From Armatimonadota bacterium (GTDB taxonomy: Bacteria > Armatimonadota > Fimbriimonadia > Fimbriimonadales > ATM1), in the NCBI GenBank assembly GCA_003695835.1, contig RFHN01000279.1, positions 1 to 6,873 on the forward strand: 6,873 nt of DNA, written 5' to 3'. Both the position numbers and the translations under genes were made by a program. This document shows positions 1-6,343 of the stretch, one piece after another (position 1 is the stretch's first letter; each line of letters begins with the position of its first letter). Below the pieces are notes generated by a model. That model ran no database searches. It saw only the letters and a program-made list of their open reading frames with translations, and was not told the DNA's origin.

Positions 1-276
1 CGCAGCCTGGGGGTCGGATTCGGTCTGTTCGTTGGGATTGGCTCCCTCTTGGAGGGCGAGCCCGAGGGGGTTCAGTACGGAAACGAGCACAGCGGGACCG
101 TTGTCGTCGAACTCGCTCAGGGCTGCGGTTGCCTGTTCGGGCTGATCCACGATCACGGCATCTGGCGCAAAACTCTTCGCAAAGGAAATGGGATCCGGGG
201 CGCCCCAGCAAAACCAAGGCAACCGGTCCACCGGGCCGCCGCGGCTGGCGGCCACGAGCCGCTCACGCGAGGTCAT
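1..276 (-). CDS. URO-D-fold-like protein, N-terminal fragment (92 codons, runs off the left edge)
   Basis: This frame is open from an ATG at 276 to the window edge. The N-terminus reads MTSRERLVAASRGGPVDRLP, followed by WFCWGAPDP. The pattern of a T-S-R-E-R start, an alanine-rich turn, G-x-P-V-D-R-x-P and then aromatic residues is typical of the N-terminus of uroporphyrinogen-decarboxylase superfamily proteins (HemE and the MtaA/CmuA-type paralogues). The RQAGRY motif that usually follows in true HemE is not present, so a HemE assignment is not supported and a paralogue of unknown substrate is more likely. Residues 39-72 alternate hydrophobic strands with a D-x-P-E-Q helix start, as expected for a soluble alpha/beta fold. 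No membrane segment or signal peptide is seen, so this is not NuoN. The start is firm: ATGA overlap with the nuoM stop and a strong ribosome binding site 6 bases upstream. The overlap implies co-translation with the nuo genes. The catalytic part lies outside the window, so function is unproven. Confidence 0.6.
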   Translation of the reverse strand, partial: MTSRERLVAASRGGPVDRLPWFCWGAPDPISFAKSFAPDAVIVDQPEQATAALSEFDDNGPAVLVSVLNPLGLALQEGANPNEQTESDPQAA

Positions 277-1967
277 TCGCCACCTCCCATTGCGATTCGC
301 TGCGGCTGATGCTCGTTGGGTACGCGCACGGCGACCTCCGTCCAGTTACCGAGGTCGTTCGGGTCGTTTCGCTCGACCACTACGACATCCCCGCGTTGGT
401 TGATGTCAATCGTTCGCACGTCCGCCCACGCGGGTCGCGCGCCCGGTGGCTGAATCGTCTGGTGCCGGACGGCGTTCAGGCTGGTCTGCATCTTATCGGT
501 GAAGAACTTGGGATAGAGACCCAACCAGAACACGAAGACGACGAACGCCCACGCAATCGCTTGCTCCCACGGCTTGATGTCGCGAAGTCGCTCGTTGACC
601 GGATTCTTGATCGGCCCGTAAAAGACTCGTTGGAACATCCAAAGCAAATACACCGCGGCGAGGACGACGCCGCCACCCGCGAGCACGGGCATCCACATCG
701 GGATTCCAGTGTTCTCGTTCGCGCCAGCTTGGAAGGCGCCCAGCATCGCGAGGAACTCGCCGATGAATCCGTTCGTGCTCGGAAGTCCGACCGAGCTAAG
801 CATGATGATCAGGAACAGCGTCGCGAACATCGGCATTCGTCGCTTGAGGCCGCCGTAATCTTCGAACAAACGAGTATGGGTGCGCTCATAGATCATGCCG
901 ACGAGCAGGAATAACGCCCCCGTGCTGATGCCGTGGTTGATGGCTTGTAACGTCCCGCCCGTGAGTCCGTTGTGATTCAGCGCGAACAGCCCGAGCATAA
1001 CGAAGCCCAGGTGGCTGACGGAAGAATAGGCGACGAGCCGCTTCCAGTCCGGTTGAACGGCCGCCATGATCGCCCCATAGAGAATTCCCACGACCGACAG
1101 GCCCATGAGGAAGGGGGCGGCTTGCACCGCCGCCTCCGGGAAGAGAGGGAACGCAAACCGCAAGAAGCCGTACGTTCCCATTTTCAGCATGATGGCGGCA
1201 AGGATCATGGAGCCAGCCGTCGGCGCTTCGGTGTGAGCGTCCGGCAACCAGGTGTGGAGGGGGAACAGCGGCACTTTCACCGCGAACGCGAGCGCGAAGG
1301 CCGCGAAGAGCCACAGGCCGAGTGCGCCTGGCGCCAGGCGTCCGTCCGCCGCGAGCGCCTGCAACGCGATCAGGTCGAACGTCCCCTCTCCCGTTTCGTT
1401 GCGGCTGATGAAATAGAGAGCGACGATCGCTACGAGCATGAAGATGCTGCCCAAGAACGTGAAGAGGAAGAACTTAATAGAAGAGTAGACGCGATTCTTG
1501 CCGCCCCAGATCGAGATGAGGAAGTACATCGGAATCAACGTCGCTTCGAAGAAGACGTAGAACAGGATCAGATCGAGGGCGCAGAACACACCGATCATCG
1601 CGCCTTCCAAGATCAGCAACCAGATCATGAATTCCTTCACCCGATCCTTCACGTGGAAACTGAACCAGATGCTGAGGAAGGAAATGAAGCAGGTCAAGAG
1701 CACGAGCCAGAGGCTGATTCCGTCTACGCCCAGTTGGTACCGAATCCCAAGCGCCGGCAACCACTCGACCGACTCGCGCCACTGGAAGTGCATCGTGTTT
1801 CCACTGAATCCGTTATAGATCTGCAGCGACGCGAGCAATGTCACGGCGGAGATCAGCCACGCCCAGTACCGGTGGAAGTTCTCCATCTGTCGCGGCACGA
1901 GAAGGGCGACCAGCGCCCCTGCCACGGGCAAGAAGATGACCAAACTCAGAATTCCGAAGCCTTCCAT
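273..1967 (-). CDS. nuoM: NADH-quinone oxidoreductase subunit M (complete, 564 aa)
   Basis: This is an antiporter-like membrane subunit of complex I that translocates protons across the cytoplasmic membrane. About 14 hydrophobic segments run from residue 5 to about 490. Family hallmarks are visible: FFEATLIPMYFL with the transmembrane-5 glutamate at E141, FAVKVPLFPLHTWLPDAHTE with the key lysine at K231, the WKRLVAYSSVSHLGFVMLG block at 308-326 with K309, the INHGISTGALFLLVG block at 343-357, and NGFIGEF with E404 of helix 12. These match the glutamate and lysines needed for pumping in the family. The ATG at 1967 lies 2 bases after the nuoL stop; only a weak GAGA precedes it, so translation probably depends on coupling. 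The protein is about 55-60 residues longer than usual because of a soluble C-terminal tail (about 503-564). Its TGA overlaps the ATG of the next gene. Subunit identity (M rather than L or N) rests on the LHTWLPDAHTEAPTAGS signature and gene order. Confidence 0.97.
   Translation of the reverse strand: MEGFGILSLVIFLPVAGALVALLVPRQMENFHRYWAWLISAVTLLASLQIYNGFSGNTMHFQWRESVEWLPALGIRYQLGVDGISLWLVLLTCFISFLSIWFSFHVKDRVKEFMIWLLILEGAMIGVFCALDLILFYVFFEATLIPMYFLISIWGGKNRVYSSIKFFLFTFLGSIFMLVAIVALYFISRNETGEGTFDLIALQALAADGRLAPGALGLWLFAAFALAFAVKVPLFPLHTWLPDAHTEAPTAGSMILAAIMLKMGTYGFLRFAFPLFPEAAVQAAPFLMGLSVVGILYGAIMAAVQPDWKRLVAYSSVSHLGFVMLGLFALNHNGLTGGTLQAINHGISTGALFLLVGMIYERTHTRLFEDYGGLKRRMPMFATLFLIIMLSSVGLPSTNGFIGEFLAMLGAFQAGANENTGIPMWMPVLAGGGVVLAAVYLLWMFQRVFYGPIKNPVNERLRDIKPWEQAIAWAFVVFVFWLGLYPKFFTDKMQTSLNAVRHQTIQPPGARPAWADVRTIDINQRGDVVVVERNDPNDLGNWTEVAVRVPNEHQPQRIAMGGGE
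276..461 (-). other. Soluble C-terminal extension of NuoM (residues about 503-564)
   Basis: After the last hydrophobic helix (about residues 468-485) and the short WLGLYPKFFTDKM segment where most NuoM proteins end, the frame continues for about 60 residues. The tail is proline-, charge- and valine-rich, with a probable beta segment (GDVVVVERND, 526-535) and a second one (TEVAVRVP, 543-550), and ends MGGGE. It is not hydrophobic and has no cysteine. By family topology the C-terminus of NuoM faces the periplasm; that placement is inference. I recognise no domain in it. Confidence 0.7.
281..288 (-). promoter_or_regulatory. Strong ribosome binding site for the URO-D-like gene, inside the end of nuoM
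   Basis: The minus strand reads GGGAGGTG, with GGAGG at 287-283 and a 6-base spacer before the ATG at 276. It is a near-perfect Shine-Dalgarno sequence encoded by the last glycine codons of nuoM. It supports the hydrophilic frame downstream as a genuine, efficiently translated gene. Confidence 0.8.
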
Positions 1968-1969
1968 GG

Positions 1970-4192
1970 TTATCTCGTTGTCACATAGATGACGTAGCTC
2001 AGCAACGCGATCACGCCTACCGCCATGATGAACGCGTAGAAGCGGACCAAACCCGTCTGGGTCCGCCGAAGTAGCAACCCAAAAGCGCCTACCAGTTTCG
2101 CGCTGCCATTCACGAAGATGCCGTCAATCACGCCAGCGTCGAAGATCCGGTAGAACGCATTCGCAAACTTGCCGCCGATGTCCACGAACAGTCGTACCAT
2201 CGTCTTGTCGTAAAGCCACTGCTCGCCGGCCAACTTCTGCACGCCTTGCAACTCCACTTCCGATTCGGGCAATCCCTTCGCGTACCGCCGCACGAAGAAC
2301 GCGATCCCGCAAATCGCCGCTCCGATCGAAGCCGCAATCAGCGCCCACTCGATGGCGACGCTCTTTCGGAAGGCGCCTTCCGGATCGAAGACGCTCAGCC
2401 CGACGGACGGATGGTTCCATTCTTCGAAAAGGTGGGGCAGATGCGCTCCGAGCAGATGCGCAAACGGGTTGAGCCCGGATAGCACCGCGCCGCCCGCCAG
2501 CGAGAGGACAGCGAGCACGGCGAGCGGGAACCACATGGAGACGCTGACCTCTTTGGGCTCGTGATCCGGCGTCAAGTCGTGGTGATGAGCCTCTTCGTGC
2601 TCCCTTTCGGCGGCCAGTTCCTCGTCGCTCAAGAAGAACTCGGTGTTGGAGAAGTCTGCGTGGGCGGCGTGAGCGGCGTTGTCATGCGTGCTGGCATGGT
2701 CGTGGTGGGCGTGCGCGCCGACGACGCCTTTGCGCCATCGCTCCTCTTGGCCGAAGAACGTGAGCATCATCATCCGCGTCATGTAGCCGGCAGTGAGGAA
2801 CGCGGTGATCCAACCGATGAGCCAGAGCAGTTGGGGAGCTTGCACCAGCTGCGTAAAGAACGCCGCGGAGAGAATCTCGTCCTTGCTCCAAAAACCGGCG
2901 AACGGCGGAATTCCCGCGATCGCAAGCCACGCGACCACCATCGTGGCATACGTGATGGGGATGTATTTACGCAGATTGCCATAGTTGCGCATGTCTTGGT
3001 TGTGCGCCATGGCGACGATCACCGCGCCCGAGCCCAAGAACAACAGCGCCTTGAAGAACGCGTGCGTCGTTACGTGGAACATGCCTGCACCGAAGGCGCC
3101 CACGCCACAAGCCAAAAACATGTATCCCAGTTGCGACACCGTCGAGTAGGCAAGGACCTTCTTGATGTCCGTTTGCCCGAACGCCACGGTCGCAGCGAAG
3201 AGTGCGGTGAACGCGCCGATGCCCGCGACCACAGCCATCGCAATCGGAGCCAACTCGAAGAATACGTGCGTCCTTGCAACCAAGTAGACGCCCGCCGTGA
3301 CCATCGTCGCCGCGTGAATGAGCGCAGACACCGGTGTCGGACCGGCCATCGCGTCGGGAAGCCAAAGATAGAGGGGCCACTGAGCCGATTTTCCGACCGC
3401 ACCTACGAACAGCAGTAGCGGGACCGCCGTCACGACCAACGGGCCGAACTCGGGTAGGACCTGCTGCGCGAAGGGAAGCAAGACGTCGAAGCTCAGGTAG
3501 CGGGTCTCGTTCAGCGGCAGCGCAGCCTGGCTGGACGCGTACACCCAGTAGAGTAGGAAGATTCCGAGAGCAAATCCCCAGTCGCCGATTCGGTTTACGA
3601 TGAATGCCTTGTTCGCCGCCTTCGCGTTCTCGATATCCTCATACCAGAAACCGATCAGAAGATACGAACACAAGCCGACGCCCTCCCAGCCGATAAAGAC
3701 CAGCGGCAGATTGTTGCCCATGACGAGCATGAGCATGAACGCGATAAAGAGGTTGAAATACGTGAAGAACCGCGGGTAATCGCGATCGTCCGCCATGTAG
3801 CCGGTCGCGTACAGGTGAATCAGGGATCCGACGCCCGTCACGATGAGACACATCGTGAGAGAGAGCGGATCAATCCTCAACTCGAACGGGACACGAAGCG
3901 TTTGGAGGTCAATCCAGTTGAACCAAGCGGTGATGACGAGACGCGAATGTTCGTCCAGCCCGGCAAGGTTCACGGCGAGGACGACCGAAACGACGAAGCC
4001 GAGCGCAACCGGCAGCACGGCGAAGAAACCGAGAAGTCGCCGCCCGGCAGCCTTGCCCAGCGCCTGCTCGATCTTTTTGTCGAGCGCCGCCTGGAATAAA
4101 AAGCCCGCCAGCGGGGCGAGCAGAATCATCCAAGCCCAGTGGAACACCGGGTTCGTGAGCGTCTCTCCGTGTCCTGTGCTGATGTACTCCAT
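1970..4192 (-). CDS. nuoL: NADH-quinone oxidoreductase subunit L (complete, 740 aa)
   Basis: This is the distal antiporter-like proton-pumping subunit of complex I, which carries the long lateral helix along the membrane arm. Conserved blocks in order: FIGWEGVGLCSYLLIGFW with E170 in helix 5, KAANKAFIVNRIGDWGF (191-207), GAVGKSAQWPLYLWLPDAM with K268, PTPVSALIHAATMVTAGVY with H293, TDIKKVLAYSTVSQLGYM (341-358), THAFFKALLFLGSGAVI with H377 and K381, and GIPPFAGFWSKDEIL with K437 and D438. A histidine-rich acidic loop occupies about 493-548. The C-terminal part (about 610-740) holds a helix, an amphipathic stretch fitting the lateral helix, and a final membrane helix at 715-737. At 740 residues it is longer than the usual 610-670. 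The ATG at 4192 is 2 bases after the nuoK stop and follows GAGGGG with a 6-base spacer. Confidence 0.98.
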   Translation of the reverse strand: MEYISTGHGETLTNPVFHWAWMILLAPLAGFLFQAALDKKIEQALGKAAGRRLLGFFAVLPVALGFVVSVVLAVNLAGLDEHSRLVITAWFNWIDLQTLRVPFELRIDPLSLTMCLIVTGVGSLIHLYATGYMADDRDYPRFFTYFNLFIAFMLMLVMGNNLPLVFIGWEGVGLCSYLLIGFWYEDIENAKAANKAFIVNRIGDWGFALGIFLLYWVYASSQAALPLNETRYLSFDVLLPFAQQVLPEFGPLVVTAVPLLLFVGAVGKSAQWPLYLWLPDAMAGPTPVSALIHAATMVTAGVYLVARTHVFFELAPIAMAVVAGIGAFTALFAATVAFGQTDIKKVLAYSTVSQLGYMFLACGVGAFGAGMFHVTTHAFFKALLFLGSGAVIVAMAHNQDMRNYGNLRKYIPITYATMVVAWLAIAGIPPFAGFWSKDEILSAAFFTQLVQAPQLLWLIGWITAFLTAGYMTRMMMLTFFGQEERWRKGVVGAHAHHDHASTHDNAAHAAHADFSNTEFFLSDEELAAEREHEEAHHHDLTPDHEPKEVSVSMWFPLAVLAVLSLAGGAVLSGLNPFAHLLGAHLPHLFEEWNHPSVGLSVFDPEGAFRKSVAIEWALIAASIGAAICGIAFFVRRYAKGLPESEVELQGVQKLAGEQWLYDKTMVRLFVDIGGKFANAFYRIFDAGVIDGIFVNGSAKLVGAFGLLLRRTQTGLVRFYAFIMAVGVIALLSYVIYVTTR
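2561..2713 (-). other. Histidine-rich acidic loop in NuoL (residues 494-544)
   Basis: Twelve histidines lie in 51 residues, in two clusters: AHAHHDHASTHDNAAHAAHA at the start and EHEEAHHHD near the end. Between them is an acidic stretch (LSDEELAAEREHEE). The loop follows the helix ending MTRMMMLTFFG and precedes the helix starting SMWFPLAVL. In the family this junction lies on the cytoplasmic side. Many bacterial NuoL proteins have a short His-containing linker here; this one is longer and carries an acidic middle. Metal binding is possible but unproven. Confidence 0.8.
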
Positions 4193-4194
4193 GC

Positions 4195-4542
4195 CTATCC
4201 CCTCATCGTGCTCATTTCGTCAATGTCCACGTCGTGTCGCAGTCGGAAGATCGCCATGATGATGCCGAGTCCGACCGCCACTTCGGCCGCCGCCACCGCC
4301 ATCACGAAGACGACAGCCATCTGGCCGGTCATGTGCACCTGCCATTGCTCGAGCGAGCCTGCGGCGAGCGGCGCCGAGTGATACTTCGCAAAGGCGAGGA
4401 ACGAAAGGTTCGCCGCGTTCAGCATCAGCTCGATGCACATGAAGATGATGATGGGGTTCCGCTTGATGAGAACGCCCACCGTCCCGATCGCGAAGAGCAG
4501 GGCGCTCAGAAGAAGATACGCGTAAAGAGGAATCCCTTCCAT
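4195..4542 (-). CDS. nuoK: NADH-quinone oxidoreductase subunit K (complete, 115 aa)
   Basis: This is a small three-helix membrane subunit of the complex I membrane arm, next to NuoJ and related to MrpC. Helix 1 is about residues 5-25, helix 2 about 29-51 and helix 3 about 73-98. The two essential buried glutamates are present: E38 in IFMCIELMLNAANLSF and E87 in AVAAAEVAVGLGIIMAIFR. The C-terminus ends DEMSTMRG, close to the conserved S-x-M-R-G ending of many NuoK proteins. At 115 aa it is slightly long (about 100 is usual); the excess is in the helix 2-3 loop (about 53-72). I chose ATG 4542 over an in-frame TTG at 4548 because AGGAG lies 9 bases before the ATG but only 3 before the TTG. The chosen start is 2 bases after the nuoJ stop, and the protein then starts MEGIPLYAYL, as the family does. 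Confidence 0.97.
   Translation of the reverse strand: MEGIPLYAYLLLSALLFAIGTVGVLIKRNPIIIFMCIELMLNAANLSFLAFAKYHSAPLAAGSLEQWQVHMTGQMAVVFVMAVAAAEVAVGLGIIMAIFRLRHDVDIDEMSTMRG
4199..4204 (-). promoter_or_regulatory. Ribosome binding site of nuoL, within the nuoK stop region
   Basis: The minus strand reads GAGGGG followed by a 6-base spacer and ATG at 4192. The site is made from the Met-Arg-Gly end codons of nuoK, so ribosomes finishing nuoK sit on the nuoL initiation signal. Confidence 0.7.
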
Positions 4543-4544
4543 CG

Positions 4545-5054
4545 TCAATCTCTCCTCTTGGCTACCAAAATCGAGCCAACGATCCCGACCAACAGCAACA
4601 CGCTCGCGATTTCAAATCCGTACACCCATCCCGTAAACAGCGATTGTCCCACGCTGGCGGCCTGCCCAAATCCCTCGGGAGCGGTCGGCGTGGACGTAGA
4701 CCACGTCGCCATCGGGCCGATCACCTGCGAGCTGACCGCGAGCACCAGCACACCGCCTACGAACCAAGCGAGGCTGCGCTTGATCAGACTCGGCTCGAAC
4801 AGCGTGTCCGGAGCGCCCAAGTTCAAAAGTAGGATACAGAAGAGAAACAGCATCATGATCAGCCCCGTGTAGACGAGGATCTGGCTGATGCCGAGCAGGT
4901 CGTAGTTCATGCCGAAGTACAGAAAGGCAAGCACGAAGAAGTTCACGACCAAGCTCAGGGCGCTCCGCACCGGGCTCTTGGCAACCACGACACCCCACGC
5001 GGACAGCACCAAGACAACCGCCATTACCAAGAACGCAAACGTCGTCAATGTCAT
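4545..5054 (-). CDS. nuoJ: NADH-quinone oxidoreductase subunit J (complete, 169 aa)
   Basis: This is a five-helix membrane subunit of complex I. Its third helix carries a pi-bulge thought to relay conformational change from the quinone site to the pumps. Hydrophobic segments are at about 3-25, 30-48, 53-79, 90-112 and 142-164. The family blocks SPVRSALSLVVNFFVLAFLY (27-46) and GISQILVYTGLIMMLFLF (55-72, helix 3) are clear. Within helix 3 the usual V-Y-x-G-A reads V-Y-T-G-L. The loop 114-138 is polar and rich in Ser, Thr and Pro. The ATG at 5054 forms an ATGA overlap with the nuoH stop, with GAGGT at 5068-5064, 9 bases upstream. The same frame stays open well upstream of this ATG, but only as an out-of-frame shadow of nuoH. 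Normally nuoI would separate nuoH and nuoJ; here nothing does. Confidence 0.96.
   Translation of the reverse strand: MTLTTFAFLVMAVVLVLSAWGVVVAKSPVRSALSLVVNFFVLAFLYFGMNYDLLGISQILVYTGLIMMLFLFCILLLNLGAPDTLFEPSLIKRSLAWFVGGVLVLAVSSQVIGPMATWSTSTPTAPEGFGQAASVGQSLFTGWVYGFEIASVLLLVGIVGSILVAKRRD
4552..4556 (-). promoter_or_regulatory. Ribosome binding site that decides the nuoK start
   Basis: AGGAG on the minus strand lies 9 bases before the ATG at 4542 and 3 bases before the TTG at 4548. The spacing favours the ATG. The site lies in the last codons of nuoJ (Ala-Lys-Arg-Arg-Asp end). Confidence 0.7.
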
Positions 5055-6322
5055 GAGCGTGTAACCTCGATCGTCGCCTCCGTACTCGCAGGCGGGTTCG
5101 CAAACTGGACCTTCGGGACCGTATCCTTCGGCCGGCGCCGCGAGACATAGAGGACGACGTTGATGTACAGCAAGAAGAGAACCGCCAGCGCGCCGAACAG
5201 CGCCGCCCAACCGAACTGCATCCAGATCGCGACCACGACGAAGTTCAGAGCCGCAATCGGGAGCAGATACTTCCAGCCCAGGGTCATCAACTGGTCGTAC
5301 CGCAACCGCGGAAGCGTCGCTCGAAGCCAAATGTAGAAGGTGATGCCGCCGAACATCTTGCCGAGCATCCACAGCGGCGCGGCGATCGGCCCACCGACAA
5401 ACGACAGAGCGCTGGCGAGCCACGGAAGGTTCGCGTCCGTCGCCCTCTGCGCGAGGAACTCCCAGTTGAACGGCAGGGGACTCCATCCGCCAAGGAACAG
5501 GGCCGCGAAAATTCCCGAAAATGCAAACATCGTCGCGTATTCGCCCATAAAGAAGACGGCGAACTTCATGGACGAGTACTCCGTGTGGAAGCCCGAGATC
5601 AACTCGGACTCCGCTTCTGGCAGGTCGAACGGCGCCCGGTTCGTCTCCGCCACCATCGTAATCAGGAAGATGACGCCCGCGACGAAGCCCCACGGCGTCA
5701 GGATGAACCAGTTCTGCATCCACGGCACCGTCCCCCACAGCGGTTCGAACTGCTGCTGCACGACCTCCGTGAGCCGCAGGCTACCGGTGGCGAGGATCAC
5801 GCAGCCCAGCGCCACGCCCATCGCCAGCTCGTAACTGACCATCTGGGCCGCGCTCCGCAACCCGCCCAGCAGACTGTACTTGTTGTTCGAGGCCCATCCT
5901 CCCAGAAAGAGGCCGTAGACGCCGAGCGAAGAGATCGCGAGGATGTACAACACCCCGACGTCCACGTCTGCAATCGGCGTCAGGCGACGATCCGGGCCCC
6001 ACGGAAGTACCGCCCAGATCGTGAAGGCCGGGAAGAGCGCGATCGCCGGCGCGAGGAAGTAGAGAAGACGATCCACCGTCGCCGGCGTGATGTCCTCTTT
6101 GAAGAAGAGCTTGACCCCGTCCGCGATCGGCTGGAGAAGGCCGAACGGACCGACGCGGTTCGGCCCAATCCGGTCCTGGAACCAGCTCAACAGCCGGCGC
6201 TCCCACCAGATCAAACCGGGAACGATTCCCAGGACGACTCCGAGAACGATCCCGATGCGTAGAAGAGCCCAGCCGATCGTGTCACCCGAGTTCGCTTCGA
6301 CCGCAGATAGAAAACTCAACAT
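5051..6322 (-). CDS. nuoH: NADH-quinone oxidoreductase subunit H (complete, 423 aa)
   Basis: This membrane subunit of complex I contacts the peripheral arm and forms much of the quinone entry channel and the start of the proton path. Conserved blocks: WERRLLSWFQDRIGPNRVGP (40-59), LLQPIADGVKLFFKED (62-77), LGGWASNNKYSLLGGLRSAAQMVSYE (140-165), the acidic cytoplasmic quinone-site loop AETNRAPFDLPEAESELI (225-242) followed by GFHTEYSSMKF, then GEY (260-262), and WLRATLPRLRYDQLM (332-346). At 423 aa it exceeds the usual 325-370. The excess is a roughly 30-residue insertion at 281-311 and, after the YLLPIAALNFVVVAIW helix, one more hydrophobic helix (373-393) with a polar tail ending EVTRS. The ATG at 6322 is 21 bases after nuoG; no start codon lies between the in-frame nuoG stop and it. 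No good Shine-Dalgarno sequence precedes it. The TGA overlaps the nuoJ start. Confidence 0.98.
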   Translation of the reverse strand: MLSFLSAVEANSGDTIGWALLRIGIVLGVVLGIVPGLIWWERRLLSWFQDRIGPNRVGPFGLLQPIADGVKLFFKEDITPATVDRLLYFLAPAIALFPAFTIWAVLPWGPDRRLTPIADVDVGVLYILAISSLGVYGLFLGGWASNNKYSLLGGLRSAAQMVSYELAMGVALGCVILATGSLRLTEVVQQQFEPLWGTVPWMQNWFILTPWGFVAGVIFLITMVAETNRAPFDLPEAESELISGFHTEYSSMKFAVFFMGEYATMFAFSGIFAALFLGGWSPLPFNWEFLAQRATDANLPWLASALSFVGGPIAAPLWMLGKMFGGITFYIWLRATLPRLRYDQLMTLGWKYLLPIAALNFVVVAIWMQFGWAALFGALAVLFLLYINVVLYVSRRRPKDTVPKVQFANPPASTEATIEVTRS

Positions 6323-6343
6323 CGGAAGCCGACGCGAGTCTAC

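Noticed and set aside
1..276. The expected nuoN start downstream of nuoM
   Set aside because: The only coupled frame here is hydrophilic and lacks any membrane helix, so it cannot be NuoN; nuoN may still lie beyond the window.
129..914. Plus-strand open frame of 261 codons across the nuoM / URO-D-like junction
   Set aside because: It overlaps two well-supported minus-strand genes and reads as charged low-information sequence.
972..1988. Long plus-strand open frame of 338 codons opposite nuoM
   Set aside because: The translation is extremely rich in Arg, Glu, Asp, His and Gln, as expected for the antisense of a GC-rich membrane-protein gene. No recognisable domain, and nuoM on the other strand is unequivocal.
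2561..3418. Plus-strand open frame of 285 codons opposite nuoL
   Set aside because: Antisense shadow of nuoL with the same biased charged composition; no family motif.
5055..5738. Upstream extension of the nuoJ frame giving a 397-residue protein
   Set aside because: The extra N-terminal part is an out-of-frame reading of nuoH; the NuoJ homology begins at the ATG at 5054, which has its own ribosome binding site.
6323..6343. Promoter or terminator in the nuoG-nuoH gap
   Set aside because: The 21-base gap is too short for a promoter and shows no hairpin with a T-run; it is just an intercistronic spacer.
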